From NCBI GenBank assembly GCA_049421205.1, contig JBMSMQ010000009.1:1-35085 (forward strand): 35,085 bases of DNA. Direction: 5' to 3'. Each line of letters opens with the position of its first letter. The stretch's first letter is position 1. The translations under genes and the position numbers were made by a program. Below, piece by piece: positions 16,614 through 25,542 of this stretch. The notes under the pieces were generated by a model, which saw nothing but the letters and a program-made list of their open reading frames with translations, did no database searches and was not told the origin of the DNA. This DNA is from JAFMIT01 sp049421205. GTDB lineage: Bacteria > Actinomycetota > Actinomycetes > S36-B12 > UBA5976.

Positions 16614-16835
16614 TTAGGGAACTAGGAAGCCAAAAACGAACAAACCGAGAGTAAGTCCAGCAAGTGCTATCGCATCAAAACGACGACTTCTTACCTCAAA
16701 ATCTCTTGATTTGTAGCGGCGAAATAGCACCACAGCACAAACGAGTGCGAGGGCATAGGAAGCGATTCGATATTGTCCAATGAAAAGTAATACCCACACT
16801 CCAACCACTGAAAGTGACACCTGCCAAAGTTTCAT
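16614..16835 (-). CDS. DUF3017 small membrane protein
   Basis: A 73-residue protein with two or three hydrophobic helices (residues about 6-22, 24-41 and 53-72) separated by a basic loop FRRYKSRDFEVRSRRFD. This pattern and position fit DUF3017, a small actinobacterial membrane family found between the folate/purine genes and mdh. Function is unknown. It overlaps the upstream transporter stop by 4 bases. The positively charged loop between helices 2 and 3 suggests a cytoplasmic location for that loop. Confidence 0.8.
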   Translation of the reverse strand: MKLWQVSLSVVGVWVLLFIGQYRIASYALALVCAVVLFRRYKSRDFEVRSRRFDAIALAGLTLGLFVFGFLVP

Positions 16836-17770
16836 CTCGTGCTCACTACTTTTCTATTGGCAAGTACAACTGCAAAAAGGGTAATGAAGAGACCAATCAC
16901 GAGTGAGATACTGAGACTTGTTCCACGGGTCGGCATCACAATATCGAGTAGAAGTGATCCCATAATCTGCCCCGCCACATTTCCCATAATGAATCGAACA
17001 GACCCAAGAATACTGATAATAAAAACAGCACTCACGATAAATGTCACACCGATAATTCCCCCGGTGAGAGCCCACCAGGGCTCTCCCTCGGGAAATGAAA
17101 ATGCGGCACCTTCAAGAACACTTTGAATCAGATTCAAGATGAGTAAAAACAATGTGCCGAAAAAGAAGTTAATAAAGGTGGCTGCAAATAAGTTATCGCT
17201 GACTTTTCCGACATGACCATTGAGTGCATGTTGGAGTGACACTAAAGCTCCTACCACGAATGCAAGTCCTAGTAATACTGGATTAAATGTTGCATCATCA
17301 AATCGATTACTCACTGCAACGACAACTCCTATAACAGCAAAAATACTTGCAAGCATTCGTGATGTTGAAATTGCAGCATATCCGAAAGGACTTATTCCGT
17401 ATCGATCGACTATGAGACTTGAAAGTGCTCCACCTGAAACCACAGCTACTGTGAAAAGTGCAACTCCCATCGCAGGAACACTTGCACTCTGCACTGCCAC
17501 AAAGAATCCACCAATTGAGCCGCCGATGACTTTCCACAGTGGTAGTTCTCGAGATTTCACAGCAGTTATCACCCGGAGAAGGCCACTGCGAACATCAGCA
17601 GAAAAGAGCATTGTGATTGTCAGAATCATCAAACCAGTAGTGAATGAAATGAGCGCTGCATGATTTGAACTATTGGTATAGAGGGATAACTCACCATTGA
17701 CTCGGGATTGCAATGCCGTAATGGCACCTGCAAGAATGGCAAGAATTTGTGCGAAATAGTGAGGCTTCAA
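16832..17770 (-). CDS. YdcZ/DUF606-family DMT transporter
   Basis: A 312-residue, about ten-helix protein made of two similar halves, each opening with a stretch like ILAGAITALQSRVNGEL (residue 13 on) and VSLQHALNGHVGKVSDN (residue 182 on). The QxxxNGxLG-type motif repeated in both halves is typical of DUF606 (YdcZ) in the drug/metabolite transporter superfamily. Substrate unknown. It overlaps the purH stop by 4 bases upstream and the DUF3017 start by 4 downstream, placing it where many actinobacteria carry folD. Such transporters are usually single-gene units, so its embedding in a purine/TCA run is noteworthy. Confidence 0.85.
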   Translation of the reverse strand: MKPHYFAQILAILAGAITALQSRVNGELSLYTNSSNHAALISFTTGLMILTITMLFSADVRSGLLRVITAVKSRELPLWKVIGGSIGGFFVAVQSASVPAMGVALFTVAVVSGGALSSLIVDRYGISPFGYAAISTSRMLASIFAVIGVVVAVSNRFDDATFNPVLLGLAFVVGALVSLQHALNGHVGKVSDNLFAATFINFFFGTLFLLILNLIQSVLEGAAFSFPEGEPWWALTGGIIGVTFIVSAVFIISILGSVRFIMGNVAGQIMGSLLLDIVMPTRGTSLSISLVIGLFITLFAVVLANRKVVSTR

Positions 17771-19326
17771 TGGAAGAAGTGCCTCGTATCCGTGTGATAG
17801 AAGGTAATCCCAGCAGCGGTCGCACTCTTTATTACCTCATCATCTTTGAGGCTTCCACTTGGTGCTACAACTGCTTTGACACCCGCTGAAATCAATATTT
17901 CTAAACCATCAGGGAATGGGAAAAATGCATCAGATGCAGCAACTGCACCTAGCGCTTTTTCGCCGGCACGTTTGACTGCTAGGTAACTTGCATCAACTCG
18001 ATTGACCTGCCCCATACCGATACCTACTGTTGCCTGATTTTTCGCAATCAAAATCGCATTACTTTTCACACCTCGTACTGCCCGCCAAGCAAAGACGAGA
18101 TCCTCAAATTCATCTTTCGTGAGATCTTCTCCAGCAACTTTCTTCCAGTTTTCTGGGTTATCCCCAAGCGATCGGGTGGTATCTTGGCTTTGAAGTAAAA
18201 GGCCTCCCGATATTGGTTTCATTTCTAGACCAAATTGATATCCGCCACTCACTTTAAGTACGCGCATATTGGGTTTCGTTTGAAATATCTGAAGTGCCTC
18301 ATCACTAAAGGAACTTGCAACTACCACCTCGGTGAAGAGTTTTACTATCTCTGCTGCCGTCTCACTATCAATTTCAGTATTGGCAGCAATCACTCCCCCA
18401 AATGCACTCAATGAATCTGAAGCAAGTGCTTTTCGATATGCATCGCAAAGCGTTGATGCTGTTGCGATACCGCTGGGATTTGCATGTTTTACTATGGCAA
18501 TCGTTGGGGTGTCGAAGTCGTAGGCAATTCTGAGAGCACTCTCAGCGTCTACATAGTTGTTAAATGACATTGCTTTCCCTTGCAGAAGTTCAGCACCTGT
18601 TAATAGAGGATTTCCAAACCCAGATTGATAAAGCGCTGCCTTTTGGTGAGGATTTTCACCATATCGAAGAATGTCAACGAGGTTATAGGTAGCACCAAGC
18701 CAGGTTGGAAATCCCTCTCGATTGTCTTTCCCTGCGACAACATTTCCCATCCAACTTGCAACGTGGACATCGTAGGTGGCTGTGTGAGTAAATGCTTTTG
18801 CAGCAAGTGACTGTCGTTCTTCAAGTGAAAATCCTCCGTGAGCGAGTGCTTCCTGAATTCGTCCGTAGTCATCGGGCTCAACGATGACAGCCACGTGTTT
18901 GTGGTTTTTTGCAGCGGATCGAATCATCGCTGGTCCGCCAATATCGATATTTTCAATACAGGTTTCACTATCGCTTCCACTCATAACAGTCTCGGTGAAT
19001 GGATAGAGATTCACGACAACGAGATCAAAGACTTTGATGCCGAGTTCTGAAATCTCTTGTTGATGCGTTGGATTATCAAGATCAGCTAAGAGTCCCGCAT
19101 GAATGACGGGATGCAGTGTCTTCACTCTGCCATCGAGACTTTCAGGAAAACCTGTGATATCTGCAACGAATGTAACTGGAATTCCGAGAGATTCAATTAC
19201 TCCAGCAGTACTTCCTGTAGAAACAATCTCTACCCCATGTTCATGAAGTGCCTGTGCGAGAACACTCAACCCATCTTTGTTAGAAACAGATATGAGTGCC
19301 CGTCGTATGGTTTTTCGCTCACTCAT
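17767..19326 (-). CDS. purH: Bifunctional AICAR transformylase / IMP cyclohydrolase
   Basis: A 519-residue protein that catalyses the last two steps of IMP synthesis. The N-terminal MGS-like cyclohydrolase domain (about 1-195) has SVSNKDGL and EIVSTGSTAGVIESLG. The C-terminal transformylase has LRYGENPHQKAALY, the catalytic IVKHANPSG, and ILIAKNQATVGIGMGQVNRVD. The C-terminus YHTDTRHFFH replaces the usual TGxRHFRH ending. A GAAGGA ribosome site precedes the ATG. Purine operon context: purN is two genes upstream, with a GNAT gene in between. It needs 10-formyltetrahydrofolate; no folD is in the window. Confidence 0.96.
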   Translation of the reverse strand: MSERKTIRRALISVSNKDGLSVLAQALHEHGVEIVSTGSTAGVIESLGIPVTFVADITGFPESLDGRVKTLHPVIHAGLLADLDNPTHQQEISELGIKVFDLVVVNLYPFTETVMSGSDSETCIENIDIGGPAMIRSAAKNHKHVAVIVEPDDYGRIQEALAHGGFSLEERQSLAAKAFTHTATYDVHVASWMGNVVAGKDNREGFPTWLGATYNLVDILRYGENPHQKAALYQSGFGNPLLTGAELLQGKAMSFNNYVDAESALRIAYDFDTPTIAIVKHANPSGIATASTLCDAYRKALASDSLSAFGGVIAANTEIDSETAAEIVKLFTEVVVASSFSDEALQIFQTKPNMRVLKVSGGYQFGLEMKPISGGLLLQSQDTTRSLGDNPENWKKVAGEDLTKDEFEDLVFAWRAVRGVKSNAILIAKNQATVGIGMGQVNRVDASYLAVKRAGEKALGAVAASDAFFPFPDGLEILISAGVKAVVAPSGSLKDDEVIKSATAAGITFYHTDTRHFFH

Positions 19327-19346
19327 TCTGTCCTTCTTTCAGGATG

Positions 19347-19877
19347 TTAGATGTGCTTAAAGAAGTAGGTGGTTGGTTCAAGAGTGCCATCAGGTTTCGA
19401 AGAATAGTCGGGTATTGATCCAGCTTTTTGCCAGCCCCACGATTCATAGACTCTTTCCACAAGAAAATCTGTTGCCGAGTCCAAATACAGTAATTTCAAA
19501 CCGTAGTCGCGAGCAAGATCAGTTGCTGCCCGTTCAAGTGTATGAGCAATACCGTTTCGCTGATAGTCAGAATGAACGATGAGTTTTCTCAGTTCCGCTC
19601 GGTGTCTTCCATTGGGCCTGGTTTCTCGTGTGAGAATCACAAGTCCCACAATCCGTATCCCATCTCTAGCAATAACAAATGTGTTCGCAGTTTGAAGTTC
19701 CTTGATTTCGTTTTGCCAAAACTCAATGAGTTCCGATTTTGTGGTTGTGTGTAAAAACCCTACAGAGTTATTCCTGGAAATCGCATCGTGGATGAGCTCC
19801 ACGAGAAAATCTATGTCACGTGTCTGTAATTCATCTTCTGAATGAATTGTTGAGTATGTTATTTGAAGTTCAGTCAT
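19347..19877 (-). CDS. GNAT-family N-acetyltransferase
   Basis: A 176-residue single-domain GNAT. The acetyl-CoA-binding motif A is AELRKLIVHSDYQRNGIAHT (Q/RxxGxA pattern QRNGIA), followed by a helix and motif B LYLDSATDFLVERVYESWGW. Substrate unknown. It overlaps the purN stop by 4 bases and ends 20 bases before purH, so it interrupts a gene pair that is normally adjacent. A role in acetylating an amino sugar, antibiotic or protein terminus cannot be told apart from sequence. Confidence 0.88.
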   Translation of the reverse strand: MTELQITYSTIHSEDELQTRDIDFLVELIHDAISRNNSVGFLHTTTKSELIEFWQNEIKELQTANTFVIARDGIRIVGLVILTRETRPNGRHRAELRKLIVHSDYQRNGIAHTLERAATDLARDYGLKLLYLDSATDFLVERVYESWGWQKAGSIPDYSSKPDGTLEPTTYFFKHI

Positions 19878-20437
19878 TTTGCACCATCTGCAAACTCGTT
19901 CACAACTTCGACGATAAGTGTTCTTTCAACTTCCTTTATCCGCTCGTGGAGACGTTCTTCTGAATCTCCATCATAAATAGGAACTTCAATCTGACGAATA
20001 ATCGCTCCTGTGTCCACACCTTTATCAACATAATGAACAGTGGTTCCAGTTTTCTTCTCTCCCGCATTCAGAGTATCTCGAACAGCGTGAGCACCTGGAA
20101 ACTTTGGTAAAAGCGACGGGTGAATATTGATGAGATTGCCACTGAAAGCATCGACAATCTCTGAACCGAGAATTTTCATAAAGCCAGCACTCACCACTAA
20201 ATCTGGATTCTGGCTTTCAATGAGATGAAGTAGTGTCAAATTCCACTCGGTTCGAGAATGGTAATCATCTACTTGACAGATATCTCTATGAACATGATGC
20301 TTCGTCGCAATTTCCAGAGCACCCGCGGTCTGATTATCCGTAATCAGTGAAACTACTTGGTATGACCCTTGATGTTGTACGAGGGATTCAAAAAGGCTCC
20401 CAGTTCCGGATGCAAGTACTACAACCCTGAAACTCAT
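19874..20437 (-). CDS. purN: Phosphoribosylglycinamide formyltransferase (GART)
   Basis: A 187-residue GART of the PurN type. It begins VVVLASGTGSLFESLVQ (phosphate-binding GTGS loop). The catalytic triad region is NLINIHPSLLPKFPGAHAV (Asn and His) and YVDKGVDTGAIIRQ (Asp). It transfers formyl from 10-formyl-THF to GAR in purine synthesis. It overlaps the antiporter gene upstream and the GNAT gene downstream by 4 bases each, so translation of the whole run is coupled. Order sucD-DUF6350-(antiporter)-purN-(GNAT)-purH is the actinobacterial core order with two insertions. Confidence 0.95.
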   Translation of the reverse strand: MSFRVVVLASGTGSLFESLVQHQGSYQVVSLITDNQTAGALEIATKHHVHRDICQVDDYHSRTEWNLTLLHLIESQNPDLVVSAGFMKILGSEIVDAFSGNLINIHPSLLPKFPGAHAVRDTLNAGEKKTGTTVHYVDKGVDTGAIIRQIEVPIYDGDSEERLHERIKEVERTLIVEVVNEFADGAK

Positions 20438-21600
20438 GAAGCGCGCCGTGCAAGTTGACTTTGAAAGAGTAATACCAGAAATGAGCCGACGACTGTAGTC
20501 AAAATGACATATGAGGCTGTAATTGCTTGAAGTTCGGTAGAAAATGAAAGCCCAGCAAGCAGCCCGGCAATAACAATTGAAAACTCACCACGTGGCACTA
20601 AAAACGCAGATATTCTTAGCCAACTCATCGGATCACTTAGTCCTTTACCAATGAATCTTCCAGTGATGAATTTGGTGATGACAGTAAATACCACAAGCGG
20701 TATGACATACGGCAGGGTTGAAAGAATGTCGAGTGGATTTGTGGCAAGGCCGAAGAAAAGAAAGAAAAGAGCTGCAAATAAGTCGCGAAGTGGCGCTAAC
20801 CGAATCCTGACAGCCTCTGCAACTTCTCCCGTTAAGAGAAGGCCCACCAAGAACGCAGCAACTGCTCCTGAAAATCCAATAAGAGTTGCAACACCAGCGG
20901 CAAAGAGTGCAAGCCCAAAGACAGTCAGAAGGAGAGCATTCGGTTCTCGTGAATTGAGGACACGAGAGAAAAAGCGCTCATTTCTGACACCGAGAAGTAA
21001 CACTATGCCCGTGATTGCAATTGCAACACCAACCGAGATCGCTCCCCCAACAACTCCAATTCCGAGTGCAAGGGCGGTGACTAGTGGAAGATAGGGAGCA
21101 AGAATTAAATCTTCGAGCACCAAAATACTGATAGTTCTCCGTGCAACTTCAGATCGCGCCCAACCTGAATCGCGAATCAGCTGAGCAGCAATACCGGAGG
21201 ATGAGACATAGGTAATTCCGCCCATTGCAATCACACCAACAAGTGGCCAGCCAAGAATGATTGCAAGCACCACACCTGGGATAGCGTTCAGGAGATCGAT
21301 AAGTCCTGCAGGTAATCGTTCTTTGAGTGCAGTTGAAATTTCTCTCGCAGAATATTCAAGACCGAGAAGTAACAGCAAGAGGAGAGCGCCAATTTGGGCA
21401 CCGATGTTGAAGAAATCTTCACTCACCTGAATTTCTACAAAACCGCCATTACCAAAAGCCAATCCTGTGATGAGAAAAAATGGCACAGCACTCACACCAA
21501 TTCTCGCTGCCCCATATGCCACGAGCCCAAGCAACAAAAGCGCACCACCAATTTCAATCAGCGGAAGTGCTTCAGTGGCTGCTGAAAGTGGAATTCTCAT
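20434..21600 (-). CDS. Monovalent cation/proton antiporter (CPA2, KefB-like)
   Basis: A 388-residue Na+/H+ exchanger-family protein from the ATG at 21600 (MRIPLSAATEALPLIEIGGA); the open frame upstream is non-family sequence inside the previous gene. About eleven or twelve helices. The family stretch LLLLLGLEYSARE, the helix-5 region TYVSSSGIAAQLI, VLEDLILAPYLP (the ED pair of CPA2 exchangers) and FFLFFGLATNPLD are visible. There is no C-terminal TrkA-N domain, so it lacks the KefB ligand-gating part. Probably exchanges K+ or Na+ for H+. It overlaps purN by 4 bases and starts 4 bases after the DUF6350 stop. Confidence 0.9.
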   Translation of the reverse strand: MRIPLSAATEALPLIEIGGALLLLGLVAYGAARIGVSAVPFFLITGLAFGNGGFVEIQVSEDFFNIGAQIGALLLLLLLGLEYSAREISTALKERLPAGLIDLLNAIPGVVLAIILGWPLVGVIAMGGITYVSSSGIAAQLIRDSGWARSEVARRTISILVLEDLILAPYLPLVTALALGIGVVGGAISVGVAIAITGIVLLLGVRNERFFSRVLNSREPNALLLTVFGLALFAAGVATLIGFSGAVAAFLVGLLLTGEVAEAVRIRLAPLRDLFAALFFLFFGLATNPLDILSTLPYVIPLVVFTVITKFITGRFIGKGLSDPMSWLRISAFLVPRGEFSIVIAGLLAGLSFSTELQAITASYVILTTVVGSFLVLLFQSQLARRAS

Positions 21601-21604
21601 GTCC

Positions 21605-22846
21605 CTATTTTTCCACGCTCTCTTGTCCACGCATCCTTGAAATGAGTACCAACGCCCCGATGAGTCCAAGAACTGTGTAAAGGGCACCCCAAATTAAAAG
21701 TGACACGAGGTTTACACCAACTTCTTCAAATCGACCCGAACCAATACCTCCAGAGGCAATGAATGAAAAGATCGTATTTAAGAGAAGTACTTGCAATAAG
21801 AGAGCAAGAAAGAAGCGGCGGAAACTTTCAACGATAACTGAACGAAGATTGAAGAAACACACTGTCGCACTCACAAGAAATGCCAACAGATATGAAACTG
21901 CTACCCAATCAGGAAGGTCGTATGGCACAAACCCTAAGAACGGCAAACTCGGTAACGGACCAACTGCTTGCGAGTGAAGATTGATAAGACTTCCGGTTCC
22001 AACGGTGAACCCAGCACCAAGAGAAAGCGAATATATCCACAACATGACACTCGGCACATACATCAACGTGAGTCCAATAAGCACTATCCAAGATCCAAGA
22101 TCGTGCGCACTAATCGCGGCAACCTGGCGAACTGAATTGATATTCAATAATGCGTTCGCAATGAAATTGATGAAGCCGAAAATCAAGAGGGCACTGACTA
22201 GTCTGAATCCAAGTCGAAAACCAAGTCGAATGTCAGGGTGAAATGTTGCATAGATATCGGCGAGGATGTCTCTGGCAGAGCGCTCTTTGATTCGTCTACT
22301 TGTTCGCTCAATTGAAGTTTCGAACTGGGCCTCAACCTCGTCAATCTCTTTATGGCTACGCATACCCCAGAGACTTGAGACGAATGCAACTAGTGATGTA
22401 GCGATGATGAGTTGACCTGAGGCGACTTCAATGTCCCCCGTAAGAAAACGTGATACCACCCACCAGAATGCTGAATGTGTCATTGAAAAGGTCAGACTCA
22501 ACATCAGAAGATGGAGAGCCTGGGTGATGGAACTTCCTCGAAGTGCTCGAACAAATGCGATTTTCAAAACCCACAAAATAAAGACACTTACAAAGAGTGG
22601 TGCAAGACCGAATGTGAGAGCACCAATTTGCAACGTTACAAACTGGCTTAGCAAGGTGAATGCAACACCGATACTCAGCGCAAGTGAGAACTCGGAAGAA
22701 CTTTCAGCGGTGAGAATCCAAATGAAACTAGCAACAAAGAGTGACACAATCACAAGAATGAGATTTGCCCAGAGACTTGAAATGATTGCCGCAAGTGGCA
22801 TCGGCCAAATAATCTCAGATGGTTGGGATGATTTTTGGCGTTTCAC
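21605..22846 (-). CDS. DUF6350 / PerM-like polytopic membrane protein
   Basis: A 413-residue membrane protein with roughly ten hydrophobic helices, starting GTG at 22846, five bases after the sucD stop. It has few conserved motifs, and the assignment rests on length, topology (a cytoplasmic charged part around residues 155-195, FETSIERTSRRIKERSARD) and position between sucD and purN. That is where Mycobacterium tuberculosis carries perM (Rv0955), linked to cell division and persistence. The stretch FGLAPLFVSVFILWVLKIAF and the AVGPLPSLPFLGFVP loop fit the DUF6350 family. Function in this organism is inferred only from synteny. Confidence 0.72.
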   Translation of the reverse strand: MKRQKSSQPSEIIWPMPLAAIISSLWANLILVIVSLFVASFIWILTAESSSEFSLALSIGVAFTLLSQFVTLQIGALTFGLAPLFVSVFILWVLKIAFVRALRGSSITQALHLLMLSLTFSMTHSAFWWVVSRFLTGDIEVASGQLIIATSLVAFVSSLWGMRSHKEIDEVEAQFETSIERTSRRIKERSARDILADIYATFHPDIRLGFRLGFRLVSALLIFGFINFIANALLNINSVRQVAAISAHDLGSWIVLIGLTLMYVPSVMLWIYSLSLGAGFTVGTGSLINLHSQAVGPLPSLPFLGFVPYDLPDWVAVSYLLAFLVSATVCFFNLRSVIVESFRRFFLALLLQVLLLNTIFSFIASGGIGSGRFEEVGVNLVSLLIWGALYTVLGLIGALVLISRMRGQESVEK

Positions 22847-22851
22847 AAGTC

Positions 22852-23733
22852 CTAAGACTGTCCGAGTTTCTGCATAATTTCACGCATTAGCCGTGCGGTT
22901 TCCGATGGAGTTTTTCCAACTTTCACACCAACGGCCTCAAGTGCTTCTTTTTTCGCTTGGGCAGTTCCAGCAGATCCTGAAACGATCGCACCAGCGTGAC
23001 CCATCGTTTTTCCTTCAGGAGCAGTAAAGCCCGCAACATATCCAACAACAGGTTTTGTGACGTGTTTCGCGATGTAGGCAGCGGCTCGTTCTTCAGCATC
23101 TCCACCGATTTCACCAATCATCACAATGGCATCAGTTTCAGGATCAGCCTCAAACGCAGCAAGACAATCAATATGTGTGGTACCAACGATTGGATCTCCA
23201 CCGATACCGACTGCGGTAGAAAAACCAATATCGCGAAGTTCATACATCATTTGATACGTCAAAGTTCCAGACTTCGACACTAAACCAATACGTCCAGGAC
23301 GAGTGATATCTCCTGGAGTGATACCAGCATTTGATTTTCCAGGACTAATGATTCCAGGACAATTTGGTCCAATGATTCTGGTCTTTTTCTTATTGACACT
23401 GTATTGATAGAAACTTGCCGTGTCATGAACTGGAATACCTTCCGTAATCACGACGCATAATTCAATTTCAGCATCAATGGCTTCTATCACTGCAGCTTTT
23501 GCAAATCGTGGTGGCACGAAAACTACACTCACATTCGCCTGCGTGGCAGCTTTTGCTTCCGCGACTGAGTTGAAGACTGGAATACCATCGACATCAGTTC
23601 CACCTTTACCAGGTGTGACGCCACCAACAATGTTTGTGCCACTTTGAATCATTCGACGGGTGTGCTTTGTGCCTTCAGAGCCTGTCATTCCCTGAACAAT
23701 GACTCGTGAATTCTCATCAAGAAAAATCGCCAT
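22852..23733 (-). CDS. sucD: Succinyl-CoA synthetase alpha subunit
   Basis: A 293-residue ADP/GDP-forming succinate-CoA ligase alpha subunit. The CoA-binding Rossmann part begins VIVQGMTGSEGTKHT, NCPGIISPGK is conserved, and the phosphorylated histidine lies in GHAGAIVSGSAGTAQAK. With SucC it makes ATP or GTP from succinyl-CoA in the TCA cycle. It shares one base with the sucC stop (TAATG). Neighbours downstream belong to the PerM-purine run. Confidence 0.96.
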   Translation of the reverse strand: MAIFLDENSRVIVQGMTGSEGTKHTRRMIQSGTNIVGGVTPGKGGTDVDGIPVFNSVAEAKAATQANVSVVFVPPRFAKAAVIEAIDAEIELCVVITEGIPVHDTASFYQYSVNKKKTRIIGPNCPGIISPGKSNAGITPGDITRPGRIGLVSKSGTLTYQMMYELRDIGFSTAVGIGGDPIVGTTHIDCLAAFEADPETDAIVMIGEIGGDAEERAAAYIAKHVTKPVVGYVAGFTAPEGKTMGHAGAIVSGSAGTAQAKKEALEAVGVKVGKTPSETARLMREIMQKLGQS

Positions 23734-24902
23734 TAGCGCGCCACCTCTGCAACTCGTCGGGCTGCTTCATCCATAGTTTCAACTCGCTCGATGATTGAAA
23801 TACCAGACTCATCAAGAATCTTTCGTCCCTCGACTGCGTTGTTTCCATCAATTCGACACACCAATGGTTTGGTCACCTTTTCACCTTTTGCTTCCAACAA
23901 TTCAATAGCTTGGAGGATGCCATTTGCTACCGCATCACAGGCAGTGATACCACCAAAAACATTCACGAAAACACTTTTCACTTCCGGATCGTGCAAGATG
24001 ATGTCAAGACCATTCGCCATTACCTCGGCACTTGCTCCACCACCAATATCAAGGAAGTTTGCAGGTTTCACACCACCAAATTCCTCACCGGCGTACGCGA
24101 CAACGTCGAGTGTCGACATCACAAGTCCAGCACCGTTACCAATAACACCAACTTCTCCTGATAACTTCACATAATTGAGATCAAGTTCGTGTGCTCGAAG
24201 TTCCAAGGGATCCGTATTTGCGTTGTCGACTAATGCTTCGTGGTCCAGGTGGCGAAACCGTGCGTTATCGTCCAGTGTCATTTTTCCATCGAGTGCCACA
24301 ACTGAACCATCGCTTAGTTTCGCGAGCGGATTAATTTCCACCAATGTTGCATCTTCATTGACAAGAGTGAGCCAGAGTTTTTGGAGAATCTCGATGACTT
24401 GGGGTTTTACCTCTTCTGGAAATCGTGCAGCGCTTGCAATCTCTGCTGCTTTTTCAGGTGTGCAACCGAGAAGTGCATCAATCTGGATTTTCGCAAGTGC
24501 CTCTGGCTTCGTGGCAGCCACCTCTTCAATGTCCATGCCACCTTCAACTGAAGCCATCGCAAGAAAACTTCGATTCGCACGATCAAGTAGGAATGACACG
24601 TAATACTCTTCAACAATCTCGGAAGCCGCAGTAATAAGAACTTTCTTAACAGTGTGGCCTTTGATATCAAGACCTAATATTGCACCCGCTTTTTCCCCGA
24701 CATCAGTATCGTTATCTGCAACTTTCACACCACCAGCTTTTCCTCTGCCACCAGTTTTCACTTGGGCTTTGATGACAACTTTGCCACCAATCTGCTGATA
24801 ACTTGTTAGGGCATCTTGAACTGATTCAACTACAGTGCCAGGTGTGGTAGGTACGCCATGTTTGGCAAACAATTCTTTTGCTTGGTATTCATAGAGATCC
24901 AC
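23733..24902 (-). CDS. sucC: Succinyl-CoA synthetase beta subunit
   Basis: A 389-residue beta subunit with an ATP-grasp fold. It begins with GTG (MDLYEYQAKELFAKHGVPTTPG), has VVIKAQVKTGGRGKAGGVK for nucleotide binding, EINPLAKLSDGSVVALDGKM for metal and substrate, and FLDIGGGASAEVMANGLDI plus VFVNVFGGITACDAVANGI in the C-terminal domain. A GGGAG ribosome site lies 7 bases before GTG, and TAGATT at 24927-24932 is a candidate -10. This suggests that a long housekeeping message (sucCD to DUF3017) starts here. Confidence 0.96.
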   Translation of the reverse strand: MDLYEYQAKELFAKHGVPTTPGTVVESVQDALTSYQQIGGKVVIKAQVKTGGRGKAGGVKVADNDTDVGEKAGAILGLDIKGHTVKKVLITAASEIVEEYYVSFLLDRANRSFLAMASVEGGMDIEEVAATKPEALAKIQIDALLGCTPEKAAEIASAARFPEEVKPQVIEILQKLWLTLVNEDATLVEINPLAKLSDGSVVALDGKMTLDDNARFRHLDHEALVDNANTDPLELRAHELDLNYVKLSGEVGVIGNGAGLVMSTLDVVAYAGEEFGGVKPANFLDIGGGASAEVMANGLDIILHDPEVKSVFVNVFGGITACDAVANGILQAIELLEAKGEKVTKPLVCRIDGNNAVEGRKILDESGISIIERVETMDEAARRVAEVAR

Positions 24903-24926
24903 GATGTCGCTCCCGGGTAGGAGGTA

Positions 24927-24932
24927 AATCTA
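24927..24932 (-). promoter_or_regulatory. Candidate -10 element of the sucCD promoter
   Basis: TAGATT on the minus strand, 24 bases before the sucC GTG, leaving a leader of about 17 bases with the GGGAG ribosome site. It lies in the 55-base gap after the lysozyme-like gene. No convincing -35 was found. Confidence 0.4.
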
Positions 24933-24957
24933 TCGCGTGTGGGTAAGAGGTATTCTC

Positions 24958-25542
24958 TTAGTACCAACCCTTACGCTCTTTGTGACGCTTCGCTTTACAC
25001 GGTGTCCCATAGCCGTCGCGATACTTAATGTATTTGGCACCAAGTTGAATCTGGATCTCAGGGTTTGCCATATAGAAATTAATTCCGACTCGGTTTGCGA
25101 AAACGATTCGCTTATCGAGCTGTGGTATTCCGCGATATCGACCAGATGGACTTTTGGCGCGAAAATTCCAGGCGGATTCTTTACCCCAGATCCAGGTCAA
25201 GCATCGAAACTGTTCTACTCCCCAGCCATACCGCCGCTTGATGTGCTCTTTGGTGTACCACTTGGCATATTCACTTGTTCGGTAGAAACCTTTGTGCGTC
25301 TTTGGAGATACTTCTCGTGCCTTTAAGAATGCGGCCTTGGACCGAGCCGAGAAAACCCGGGTTTGAACTTCGGGTTCTTCTAAAACGACTTCTGGCTGAA
25401 CCTCTTCTTCTGGAACGACAACGACTACTTCCTCTTCATCTTCCTCTGGGAGGCTCGTTGCCGAGGCAGAGACTTGCATTGAAAATGCAAGTCCAAAGGC
25501 CAGAAGGGCGGCCATTACGGATACCCATAACTTCGATAGCAC
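24958..25542 (-). CDS. Secreted lysozyme-like (aggregation-promoting-factor type) protein
   Basis: A 194-residue exported protein from the GTG at 25542, chosen because GGGAAGG lies 7 bases upstream; an in-frame TTG 36 bases earlier has no ribosome site. Residues 1-30 form a signal peptide (VLSKLWVSVMAALLAFG, cleavage near SASA). Next comes an unusual Glu/Val-rich acidic linker (LPEEDEEEVVVVVPEEEV and on), then a C-terminal transglycosylase-like domain: CLTWIWGKESAWNFRAKSP with the probable catalytic Glu, GIPQLDKRIVFA, and the ending KYRDGYGTPCKAKRHKER. Two cysteines may pair. It should act on peptidoglycan outside the cell. It is a single gene between phoH and sucC. Confidence 0.85.
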   Translation of the reverse strand: MLSKLWVSVMAALLAFGLAFSMQVSASATSLPEEDEEEVVVVVPEEEVQPEVVLEEPEVQTRVFSARSKAAFLKAREVSPKTHKGFYRTSEYAKWYTKEHIKRRYGWGVEQFRCLTWIWGKESAWNFRAKSPSGRYRGIPQLDKRIVFANRVGINFYMANPEIQIQLGAKYIKYRDGYGTPCKAKRHKERKGWY

